A stretch of DNA of 64,000 bases, taken from positions 62,001 to 126,000 of the forward strand of contig CANQWS010000001.1 in the NCBI GenBank assembly GCA_947627615.1, read 5' to 3'. A model generated the notes under the pieces. That model was not told the DNA's origin. It did not search any database and saw only the letters and a program-made list of their open reading frames with translations. Position 1 is the first letter of the stretch. Every line of letters starts with the position of its first letter. This document shows positions 8,998-16,838 of the stretch, one piece after another. The position numbers and the translations under genes are program-made. This DNA is from an uncultured Muribaculaceae bacterium. Lineage in GTDB: Bacteria; Bacteroidota; Bacteroidia; Bacteroidales; Muribaculaceae.

Positions 8998-10467
8998 GAC
9001 TGGGGTATTCTGATGGAGAAAGTGCTTCCGCGGCCTTCGCGGCTTGATACTGAAACGGTGCCTCCGTGGGCTTCGGCGAGCAGCTTCATGTAGGCCAGGC
9101 CGAGACCCACGCCGGGCTCTCCGCTCTGCACCGCTTTCGGGCTTCGATAGAATTTTTCGAAAATTTTCCGGCTGTCAGTTTCCGAAATGCCGTTGCCGTT
9201 GTCGGAAACCGAGATTGAAGCCACATCGCCGTCCGTGGAGAAATCAATGTCTATGACTACGCATTCGCCGGAGTATTTGATGGCGTTTTCAACGAGATTC
9301 ATAATCATCTGTGACAGATGCATCCTGTCACATACAATCTCGGCTTCTTGCGGGATGTTGCAGCGGAATTCCACCTTTTTCCACGAAGGAACGGCCGGTT
9401 TTGAAATCACATCGTCCACAATAGGCCGCAGATGGCATGACGAGAGATCAAGCGGAATCTGGTCGGACTCGTTGAACGCGATGTCGCGCAGACGTGAAAA
9501 GTAAGTTGACAGATTGTTTATTGCCTGACGGCACTCGGATATAATGGCGCGGCGGTCGGATTCGGACGATGCCATACGCGGATTTTCAAGTGACGAAACG
9601 CAAATCTTGAGTGTGCCTACCGGACGTTTCAGTTCGTGTATCATTGTGTGGACGAAACAGTTACGTACCGAATCAATCCTGACCAGATGCATCACTGTCC
9701 TGATTTGCCACACAAGGCAGATAAGGAGAAGCACCGAGAGCACAATGCCTATAGACAGTATCGTGGCCATTGACTTCAGGACATCCGTGACCGGAATATC
9801 ACAAGTGACGGCTACGGCTTTCTTTTCCAGGGTGCTGTAGGGGAATACAGCACACTCGAAGGGTTCGGAAATAATTCCGAGAGATGATGTTCCGGTTTCC
9901 ACATCAGTGTATCCAGCGTTATGAGTCTGGATTCCGCGTCCAGATCCATTTTTCTCATGACTGAATCTATGCCGGCAACAGTGAAAGGATTATTGTGGTT
10001 TAATATGACCTCGTCGGCGGCCTCCCAGATATTTCTTTTCTGGGAAACGGAATCAACCTTGAATTTCTTTATGAAACAATCGGACCGGTCGGATTCTGTT
10101 TCTTTCAGCTTTTGGGAGGCGAGCTGTTTCAGCATATCAGTCACGACGGCCGAATCCGGCAGCCCCAGAATCCGGCGCACGCTGCAGTCATGGAATGTCA
10201 ATGTCACAACGGCCGATAGCATTGACAAGTGCTGATGGTAATCAATGTTGGAATTGGTCCAGCTGATAGAATCCAAGGTTTTCTTAGAGCCGGACTTCAC
10301 CCGCAGGTCATGATATATATCCATGGCACGGCTCATTTTAGCAAACATCCCGGTTTTCTGTTCGGTCAACGAGAGGCGATATTGCCACGCCACACGCATT
10401 GTACCGCAATAAGAGCCACAATGCAGCATATAGTGAATATGTACAGTGTCTTTATTTTCCGTTCCAT
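8994..10467 (-). pseudogene. Sensor histidine kinase broken by two frameshifts
   Basis: Pieced together, this is an RprX-like kinase of about 490 aa: N-terminal anchor (MERKIKTLYIFTICCIVALIAVQCVW from 10467), an extracytoplasmic sensor domain, a second membrane helix (ILSIGIVLSVLLLICLVWQI), HisKA with FVHTMIHELKRPVGT, and HATPase_c with NLVENAIKYS, DNGNGI and GVGLGLAYMK. Near 10385-10390 the anchor frame must shift to reach WQYRLSLTEQK; near 9907 the sensor frame (SRLITLDTL) must shift to reach DVETGTSS. Both are explained by one missing base. The kinase half (from a GTG at 9902) is still open, with its helix, and could be made alone. A natural lesion or sequencing error cannot be told apart here. 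Confidence 0.8.
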
Positions 10468-10471
10468 GATG

Positions 10472-10479
10472 CAAATGTA
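10472..10479 (-). promoter_or_regulatory. -7 box of the two-component operon
   Basis: TACATTTG on the minus strand ends only 4 nt before the kinase ATG at 10467, so the transcript would be leaderless or nearly so. No -33 element stands at the usual spacing. Confidence 0.45.
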
Positions 10480-10534
10480 CGGAAATCGCCCATACCACCC
10501 CCCACCAATAATAATTTAGTAATATTCAAAAAAA

Positions 10535-10555
10535 AATCCCGACAGAACCGGGATT
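10535..10555 (-). terminator. Intrinsic terminator (minus strand)
   Basis: A 7-bp stem (10535-10541 with 10549-10555) with a 7-nt loop is followed on the minus strand by a run of T (10528-10536). It would stop leftward transcription coming from the 11-12 kb regulator pair. Confidence 0.7.
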
Positions 10556-10857
10556 ATAAAAACCAGTATCCTGATAACCTGATCGTTTATCATAAGTTTG
10601 TGAGGGTGGAGATTCGATTATTTAAATATGTAGACTTTAGTAGATGACAAAAATTAATTTTTGTCATCTACTAAAATAGAGATATTAATTACGAGTTTAC
10701 TACAAGTACAGAATAAAAAGGTAGAAGCTTACATAAATAAAATTCAGTCTCGTTGGATTATCCCGAAGTTGTTTTAGAAAAAAATTTTGGAGGCACGGTG
10801 AAATTTTTCAGGGGGTATCGGCGTCAGATATTGAGACACTATAACATAAGATGCTTT
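10556..10857. other. AT-rich intergenic stretch without a gene
   Basis: About 300 nt that is clearly AT-richer than its surroundings. Apart from the palindrome at 10636-10675 I see no promoter, RNA gene or convincing reading frame in it. It looks like foreign or decayed DNA between the two-component operon and the 11-12 kb regulator pair. Confidence 0.5.
10636..10675. repeat. 40-bp perfect palindrome
   Basis: Two 20-nt arms (10636-10655 and 10656-10675) are exact reverse complements with no spacer and meet at AATT. It is AT-rich and stands in gene-poor DNA. It could extrude a cruciform, be a large operator, or mark an insertion or excision scar. As RNA it has no T tail, so a terminator is unlikely. 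Confidence 0.9.
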
Positions 10858-10962
10858 ATGATCAAATACATTTTTATATTCTTGCCGTTGCTGGGTGCTG
10901 TAATCGGCGGAATCATCGGGGCTCGTGCACATAAGAATTATAACCGCAGGAACGGAAAATAA
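10858..10962 (+). CDS. Possible 34-aa single-helix membrane protein
   Basis: The frame from the ATG at 10858 reads MIKYIFIFLPLLGAVIGGIIGARAHKN and ends in basic residues. It is one transmembrane helix with a glycine-rich second half and a positive tail, as in many small membrane proteins. The frame is open 35 codons further upstream, but that part looks unlike protein. No ribosome site or promoter is clear, so expression is uncertain. Confidence 0.35.
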   Translation: MIKYIFIFLPLLGAVIGGIIGARAHKNYNRRNGK

Positions 10963-10995
10963 TCTGTCCGGCAGATAGTTTTCAGACAGTCAAAG

Positions 10996-11030
10996 CCGAT
11001 ACGTTGCCGCTCAAAACGGCAACGCATCGG
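10996..11030 (-). terminator. Strong hairpin downstream of the HTH regulator
   Basis: A 14-bp stem (10996-11009 with 11017-11030) and a 7-nt loop lie 28 nt past the regulator stop. The one non-Watson-Crick pair is G-U when read on the minus strand and A-C on the plus strand, so it is better folded in minus-strand RNA. There is no T run. Confidence 0.55.
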
Positions 11031-11057
11031 AAGTAATGTTCAGTGGATGCGGCTGAT

Positions 11058-11339
11058 CTATAACGATATGTATTGCCGGAGTGCGTCGACATATTCCTCG
11101 AATGCATCACGCCCGGTTGCCGTGATACGGCAGACTGTACGGGTCTTTTTGCCTACAAAGCCCTTCGTGACGGTTATATAACCCGCTGATGACAGTTTGT
11201 CAAGCTGCACGCTCAGATTTCCTGCTGTCGATTCGGTTTTCTCCTTGAGGTAGACGAAATCGGCTTCCTCCACATTCATCAGAATCGACATTACAGCCAG
11301 CCTCAACTGAGAATGCAGTAATGGATTCAGTTCTTTCAT
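11058..11339 (-). CDS. Winged-helix transcriptional regulator (HTH_34/ArsR-MarR-like)
   Basis: A 93-aa protein, MKELNPLLHSQLRLAVMSIL at the start, then KEKTESTAGNLSVQLDKLSSAGYITVTKGF (recognition helix and wing) and a C-terminal TATGRDAFEEYVDALRQY helix. This is the HTH_34 pattern: small dimeric regulators usually paired with a membrane protein. The start at 11339 overlaps the upstream gene by 4 nt (ATGA). Two matching palindromes in front of the operon (11992-12008 and 12071-12087) are its likely operators. Confidence 0.85.
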   Translation of the reverse strand: MKELNPLLHSQLRLAVMSILMNVEEADFVYLKEKTESTAGNLSVQLDKLSSAGYITVTKGFVGKKTRTVCRITATGRDAFEEYVDALRQYISL

Positions 11340-11959
11340 TGCTGTTTTGATTTTGAGTTGAGTATATGCCCGGGAACAATCATCATGGCCACGAATGCGA
11401 GTATGAACAGCGGCATATACCAGCTGGCGACGAGGGATATATGTCCTGCCACGCAGCACACCGTGACAATGCCGACGGCCAGTCCGACAGCACCGCCTGC
11501 CGTGAGGCTTTTCTCTTTGATGATCAGCCCTTGCGCAATCTCGGCAATCGGCATGGCAATCAGGGTGTAGACAAGCATCGCGCTCCAGCAGTTTGCACCC
11601 GTGAGATATCGGATTATCAAGCAGACAATCGTTACCACGATTTCCGAGCCTCCTGCTATTGCCCAAAGGCGGGAGGTAACCACGTCGGAGAACGTCTTGA
11701 CGCCGTTGTCACGCTGATGTTTGCGGTCCATGAATGGGGTGACGGTGAGGCCAATTGCCGGAATCAGGAACCACAGCCGGTTCCATGCGCCGTTGAGTGT
11801 GACGGCGAGCAGAATCCAGACGGCCAGACTGACTGCCACTGTCAGGTATCCCCACAGGAGCATGATGTTTCCGTTGCCTATGTAACGGTCTTTGGTCCTT
11901 GCTATCATTGCCGTGATGATTTCAAGGCTTTCTTTCTCGGAGATTCTCTTTTCTTCCAT
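11336..11959 (-). CDS. Multi-pass membrane protein paired with HTH regulator
   Basis: A 207-aa protein starting MEEKRISEKESLEIITAMIARTKDRYI, followed by about six hydrophobic helices (LLWGYLTVAVSLAVWILLAV, LWFLIPAIGLTV, AIAGGSEIVVTIVCLII, AMLVYTLIAMPIAEIAQ, AVGLAVGIVTVCCVAGHI, MPLFILAFVAMMIVPG). I know no function for it; such proteins often precede HTH_34 regulators in Bacteroidetes. The start at 11959 is chosen because the longer frame runs through the operator at 11992-12008. First gene of a two-gene, probably self-regulated operon. Confidence 0.8.
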   Translation of the reverse strand: MEEKRISEKESLEIITAMIARTKDRYIGNGNIMLLWGYLTVAVSLAVWILLAVTLNGAWNRLWFLIPAIGLTVTPFMDRKHQRDNGVKTFSDVVTSRLWAIAGGSEIVVTIVCLIIRYLTGANCWSAMLVYTLIAMPIAEIAQGLIIKEKSLTAGGAVGLAVGIVTVCCVAGHISLVASWYMPLFILAFVAMMIVPGHILNSKSKQQ

Positions 11960-11991
11960 AACTCTTTTCTTTCTTTGAGAATTGATAAATC

Positions 11992-12008
11992 GGTTTATAA
12001 TATAAACA
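11992..12008. promoter_or_regulatory. Operator copy 2 (downstream of the start site)
   Basis: GGTTTATAATATAAACA, the same 17-bp palindrome as at 12071-12087 apart from one outer base and the centre. It lies in the leader between the predicted start site and the ATG. The two centres are 79 bp apart. Confidence 0.65.
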
Positions 12009-12058
12009 ATGTACTTCTGAAAAAGAGCGGCACTCGCGATTACCGCTCTAATTCGATG

Positions 12059-12090
12059 CAAATATAAACAGGTTTATATTATAAACCAAA
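12059..12090 (-). promoter_or_regulatory. Promoter of the membrane protein/HTH operon
   Basis: TTTG (12087-12090), a 20-nt spacer and TATATTTG (12059-12066) on the minus strand. The leader before the ATG at 11959 is about 90 nt. Confidence 0.75.
12071..12087. promoter_or_regulatory. Operator copy 1 (inside the promoter spacer)
   Basis: GGTTTATATTATAAACC is a perfect 17-bp palindrome (8-nt arms and a central T) lying between the -33 and -7 boxes, so a bound dimer would block polymerase. Confidence 0.7.
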
Positions 12091-12120
12091 TTTTCCGGAA
12101 GATTTTTTCAAAAAATGTTT

Positions 12121-12395
12121 AGAGAGGGGGAATCACCCCGCGTTTCCACACAGCTTCAACTCGGTACGCCTCTCTCCGAGGCTGAAAAATGCCTTAGCAG
12201 GTGAAGGCGGGAGTGACTGCTTTAGCTGCCATGGCTACAGATGGTTAGGGGTATTTATAACCTCGAGAGGTCGATTAATAACCCGGATGTATTGCTACCA
12301 GGAGCACGGCCGCTGGTGCGGGCTTGTGTATGGGGGCTACTGCCCACCGGTTCACTGCGGTCACGGGGGTATCCATGAACTCGAGGGAGTTCTGC
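12121..12395. ncRNA. Structured-RNA-like element, copy A
   Basis: About 275 nt with no reading frame, dense in short inverted repeats, including a hairpin GAACTC-GAGG-GAGTTC at 12377-12392. Five short blocks reappear in the same order and orientation in the element at 26281-26495: AGAGG..AATCA at 12124-12135, an 18-mer at 12215-12232 (16 of 18 identical), GTAYTTATA at 12251-12259, CACTGCG at 12353-12359 and GGGGGnnTCCAT at 12365-12376. Such collinear matches with free spacer lengths are typical of related structured RNAs. No consensus promoter is seen on either strand, so the transcribed strand is unknown. Its right end abuts the point where the receptor pseudogene loses its 5' end. Confidence 0.45.
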
Positions 12396-14784
12396 AACAT
12401 CCTCCGATGGCTTCCGCGGACGTCTGCTCGATGCCGTTACGGGTGAGCCTGTGTCCGGAGCGATTATAAGGATTTCCGGAGGCCGGTCCTACACTTCATC
12501 CGATGCCCGTGGGCGGTTTCCCCTGAATGAGGGAGTTTCAGGCTTTTCTGTCCGGTGCATGGGCTATGAGGATATGGAGCTGACCTTGCCTTTGCCCGAA
12601 TCCGACATACGCCTGACTCCGAAGGAGACAAAACTCAGGGAGGTGGTGGTCAGCGCCCCTGACATATATCAGCGCGGTGACACTCTTGTGTTCAATGTGG
12701 GGAAATATGCCACGGCGGCCGACAATGCTATTCTCGATGTAATCAGACGTTTGCCCGGAATCAAAGTGGAGAACTACGGGCAGATAATGTATAACGGCAG
12801 GCCGATAAACAAATTCTACATCGACGGCAACGATTTTGCGGGCGACCGGTACGGACTCGCCACAAACAATATATCGAAGGACGATGTGGCGGCCGTTGAG
12901 GTAATGGAAAACCACCAGCCTATAAAAGCTCTCGAGGATATAGAATTTTCCGAACAGGCGGGAATAAACCTTAAGCTCAAAGAGGATGCCCGTTCCCGCT
13001 GGGTAGGTGTGGCAACACCGGGTGGAATCCTGACAACGAGATAAGGGACACCGGATATGACCCCACTGTTTTCAGGAGATTTCAAAGAAAACCGATGGGA
13101 GGAATACATAACTGCCGACCGTGTGGATTCACCGCTTTCCGAGTCCCGCATACGCGACAATTTATCCTGTCTCGCCAACGCAATAACATCATGGGGAAGC
13201 AGCGGTGTGTCCAAAAGACTGACAGTCAATTATTCCGGAGACAGGATTGACTATGACACCGGATTCACCACCGATTATTTCAGCCCCGACATCGAGAATT
13301 TCACTCAGGGAAATGCATTGCGCCCTTTTAGGCAGTCTCTGTCGGGCGAGATGCGCGCGGAGGTCTACCGCAGAAATTACTTCCTCAAAAATAATTTCAT
13401 TCTCGCGACCGGTTCCGACAGGTCTCGTTCGGCCATAACCGGCTCCATGGACCTCGTCCAGAAGATACGCAGGATATCTCTCATGGCAAGAAACGACCTG
13501 AGGCTGATACGCAAGACCGACGAACAGGTGTTTTCGCTTTCCTCGCGCAATGAATATTCCCGGAATCTGTCAGACCTGAACGTTGCCTTCAGGAATGGCA
13601 ATCCGTCGCAGACAGTCCGGACCTCGGATTTCCGCAGCATCACAGAGAGCCGCTACGGATGGTTTGCAGGATACTGGCGTGTCTATCTCACCGGAAATCT
13701 GGATCTGGAATACCGGCATCTGGATGCCGCGCTCAAGGATTTTGACTGCTATTTCATCCGTTCGGCTGACAACGGCGCTTTTCTTGCATCATTCACGCTG
13801 ACACCTCAGGCCGAATACGAGCAGCGGGGATGGAGAATTAACGTCAGCGCGCCTGTTGGCCTGACTCATTACGGTATAAACGGAAGCCATCGGTTCCTTT
13901 GTCTCAGCCCGAATGTCAGGGTGCGCCGGCAGCTTGGAGCTAAGTCCGATGTGACTTTTTCGGCCGCATATTCTTCCTCGGCGCCGGCGCCGTCCATGTT
14001 TGTCAACTGCGTATTTCTGACGGACTACCGCAATCTTTACGCCGCTACACCCTCGGGAAGGACCGAGGGCAATACATTCGTGTCAGCCACTTACCGTTAT
14101 CGGAATCCGCTCTCTTCCTTTTTTGCTAACGTGTCGGGAAGCTTCAGCTACAGCCGCTCGCCGCTCATCACTGACCGCCTGTTTTCCGACGGATTCATTG
14201 TGACCACATTCCGGCCTCTGAACTACGGCACCTACGGCTACATGCTGAAAGGTGGCGTAAGCAAGGGTTTTGTGCATGGCCGGCTTGTGGGCGGCATGGA
14301 TGCGGGGTTTTCCCGGACAAAATCAGCAAGCATGCGCGACGGTGTCAGGATTCCATTCCGTCAGGACTGCGTGACGCTGAATGCGTATTTCAAAGGAAGC
14401 CTCTGCCGGTGGCTTTCCATGCATTATTCCCTTGACGCCGCCTTCAATCTGTTGAAGATAAGCGGAACGTCGCCGGACCGGTCGTCATCGCTCAGTCAGA
14501 AGCTTTCATTCACATATAAGCCCCTTGATAACCTGAATGTGGTAATGGGAGCCGAGCATTATTTCACCGATTTCGGAGAGGGTGGCCGCAAATCCGGTAT
14601 GGTATTGCTGGATGCCTCGGCTACATGGCTCATCGGTCCACGCACGCGGCTGTCTCTGGTGGTAAATAACCTTCTTGACCGCCACACTTACAGCTACACA
14701 ACATTCGGACCTCTTTCCCGGACCGATTACAACTACCGGATACGCCCCCGTGAACTGCTTGCCACGCTGCAGGTGCGTTTCTGA
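12379..14784 (+). pseudogene. Decayed outer-membrane receptor-like barrel protein
   Basis: Homologous in layout to the intact gene at 32251-34863: a carboxypeptidase-regulatory domain (RGRLLDAVTGEPVSGA), a plug-like region (YQRGDTLVFNVGKY, RRLPGIKVENYGQI, VEVMENHQPIKALE) and a long barrel ending in LLATLQVRF. Three lesions are visible. The 5' end lacks any start codon or signal peptide after an in-frame TGA at 12376. Around 13009 the frame jumps from RSRWVGV to GNTGWNPDNEIRD with roughly 40 residues missing, which also exposes a TAA at 13042. Around 13070 it jumps back to ENRWEEYITAD. The barrel half from 13057 stays open for 575 codons but has no signal sequence and so could not reach the outer membrane. 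Confidence 0.85.
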
Positions 14785-14787
14785 ATA

Positions 14788-16380
14788 TCACCTGCTAAGA
14801 CTAAGGTCTATATAGTCAATGTCAGGCATGAAATAATCCGGATTCGAGAGGCGGACAGTGTTGATGCCTTTCCGCAGCGTAACGGGTACGGTCACGGTGG
14901 CCGTACGGTTATAGTCACCGGAATTGGCGGTGACGTGACCTACTCTGACACCGTTGACGTCTATGTCTATATCGCGGTCCTCTCCGGATAAGAAAGCTAT
15001 TGTCAGTTCATAGTTGCCGCCGTTCTTGCTGTAAACGTCATTGAAACGGAGGTCATTCTCGTCCTTGTAGCCGAGCCACACGGCTTTTGCACCGCCCGAG
15101 CAGGAGGCGTCGGCGGCGTATGAGCCGGTGCGCATTGCCTGATTGTTGGCAAGCTCCTGATAATCGCTTATGTAGCCGCATTCGCCCTCATAACGCTTGC
15201 GCTCAAGGCGTTTCTCGGCTTTGGCCTTCATGACGGTTGTGCCGTGGGCCGGAACCGTGACGCTGTATTTTCCCTTGGCGGAGCCGAGGTCTTTGCGTTC
15301 CGTGAGGTCGCGCAGCGCAACCTTGCCTCCCAGTTCGAGTTTCGGCAGGTCAATGTCGATGGTCCGTTCTGACTCCGAAGGATTGTAGACCGCTATGGCA
15401 CGTGTGTCGCCGAAACGTGTTTCGAGGTCTTTGACAAGCACATAGCAGCTGTCGGTGTAGTCCGTTACGTATGCCTGAAGGTGCAGCGGATCCTGATTCA
15501 CCGCTATCAGCTCCGGATTGGTCAGAAGCTCTATGGTCTCGGGCCGCATGTCGCGCATATCGCAGCCTACGAGCAGGGGAGAACTCAGTATGCACCACAT
15601 TGCGAAGTGTGTCCGGTCCTCTGTTCCGGTCATGCTGCGTCCCACCTCAAGCATGTCCATGTCGTTGTAATGTCCGTCATGACAGTATGCCGACATCCAC
15701 AGATTCTCGAAAATGATGTCCTTCACGGACTGCCAGCCGTCATAGATGTCGCCGGTTGTACGCCATGAATCGGCTATGTCCGAGACCCATGTGCCGGGAT
15801 AGGCCCACCGGCAGATGTTGAACTGGATGTCATCGCGTCCGCAGTTTTTTATGGCTTCGGCTATTTTGGTGTATTGTTTCCGCTCGTCGAGCACATGGTG
15901 GATTCCGCCGCAATAGTCCACTTTTATGAAATCGTAGTTCCAGTCAATGAAATATGTGTGGCAGTCCTCTTTTTCATGGCGGAAAAGCCCTACGTTCAGG
16001 CCGTAGGGTATTCGGTTCTGCGAGCCGCATGTATTGTCGCCGGCATCGGAATAGATCCCGGCCTTAAGTCCGAGCGAATGGATGTAGTCCGATAACGCAC
16101 GCATTCCTGACGGGAATTTTACGTTATCTACCAGAAGGGTACCGTCGTCGGCGCGACCGTTCCAGAATCCGTCGTCGATGTTTATGAATTTGTATCCGGC
16201 GTCTTTCAGGCCGGTAGAGACCATGGCGTCGGCCTGGCCGCGGATAAGCTGTTCGTTGATGTCGAGCCCGAAAGTGTTCCATGAGCTCCATCCCATGAGC
16301 GGGGTGCGCTGTGCGCTTACTGAAAAGTTTCCGGCAACCGTCAGCAGTATTGCGGTTGCCATGAGTCCTGTAATTTTCAT
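14788..16380 (-). CDS. GH27 alpha-galactosidase with C-terminal carbohydrate-binding-like domain
   Basis: A 530-aa secreted enzyme (signal peptide to about residue 23, ending VSAQ). TPLMGWSSWNTFG and the nucleophile aspartate in DFIKVDYCGG, with the acid/base aspartate in HYNDMDMLEVG, are the GH27 hallmarks. It should remove terminal alpha-galactose (or the related N-acetyl sugar) from plant or host glycans. Residues about 385-530 form a separate beta-sandwich (YEGECGYIS, DIDVNGVRVG, TLRKGINTVRLS) like CBM35/CBM6 modules. It stands alone, convergent with the pseudogene (3 nt apart), not in a classic susCD locus. Confidence 0.92.
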   Translation of the reverse strand: MKITGLMATAILLTVAGNFSVSAQRTPLMGWSSWNTFGLDINEQLIRGQADAMVSTGLKDAGYKFINIDDGFWNGRADDGTLLVDNVKFPSGMRALSDYIHSLGLKAGIYSDAGDNTCGSQNRIPYGLNVGLFRHEKEDCHTYFIDWNYDFIKVDYCGGIHHVLDERKQYTKIAEAIKNCGRDDIQFNICRWAYPGTWVSDIADSWRTTGDIYDGWQSVKDIIFENLWMSAYCHDGHYNDMDMLEVGRSMTGTEDRTHFAMWCILSSPLLVGCDMRDMRPETIELLTNPELIAVNQDPLHLQAYVTDYTDSCYVLVKDLETRFGDTRAIAVYNPSESERTIDIDLPKLELGGKVALRDLTERKDLGSAKGKYSVTVPAHGTTVMKAKAEKRLERKRYEGECGYISDYQELANNQAMRTGSYAADASCSGGAKAVWLGYKDENDLRFNDVYSKNGGNYELTIAFLSGEDRDIDIDVNGVRVGHVTANSGDYNRTATVTVPVTLRKGINTVRLSNPDYFMPDIDYIDLSLSR

Positions 16381-16403
16381 GATGTGATAATGATTTGATG
16401 TCT

Positions 16404-16433
16404 CAAAGTTACTAAAAAATAAGTAACAAACAA
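16404..16433 (-). promoter_or_regulatory. Promoter of the GH27 gene
   Basis: TTG (16431-16433), a 19-nt spacer and TAACTTTG (16404-16411) on the minus strand. The -33 end lies inside the hairpin at 16428-16474. Confidence 0.65.
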
Positions 16434-16474
16434 CCCCATAAGAACCATCTCATTCGGTTCCTACAGGGTTGTTT
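16428..16474. repeat. Two-tier inverted repeat at the GH27 promoter
   Basis: Outer arms AAACAACCC (16428-16436) and GGGTTGTTT (16466-16474) enclose a second pair GAACC/GGTTC. It overlaps the -33 box, so it may be an operator. The rest of the 16475-16785 gap holds nothing I can support. Confidence 0.5.
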
Positions 16475-16785
16475 ATTGTTTCGCGGACTTTAAAGGCTAT
16501 CGTATGTGCGTGTTTTTCAATGCCTTTTAAAATATGTTTGATGTACTTATGTGTGTGAACTGAACTATTGGAAAGTGATAGCCTGAAAATTTAATGCCGC
16601 GTCACAAATACCGGTAACACAATCTTGTTTTGGGATAAACTGAGTTTTATGCTGCAAATGTAAAGTGAATCTCGGATATATACAACAAAATTCAGATAAA
16701 AATCGCGAAAATGTAGAAAAATGATGTTTTGTGGCTCTGTTTTGCGGCACTATGTAGCAGCTTGCCCCTCCGGTATGAAACAAAA

Positions 16786-16811
16786 TGCGCCGGAACGGAC
16801 GTTCCGGCGCA
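16786..16811 (-). terminator. Terminator of slyD
   Basis: A 12-bp perfect GC-rich stem (16786-16797 with 16800-16811) followed on the minus strand by ATTTTGTTTC, 28 nt past the slyD stop. Confidence 0.8.
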
Positions 16812-16838
16812 TAAAGTATGTTTGGAGTTTTTTGAGTA

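Noticed and set aside
12059-12430. Cobalamin or TPP riboswitch in front of the receptor pseudogene
   Set aside because: I looked for the conserved box sequences of both and did not find them; the homology is with copy B instead.
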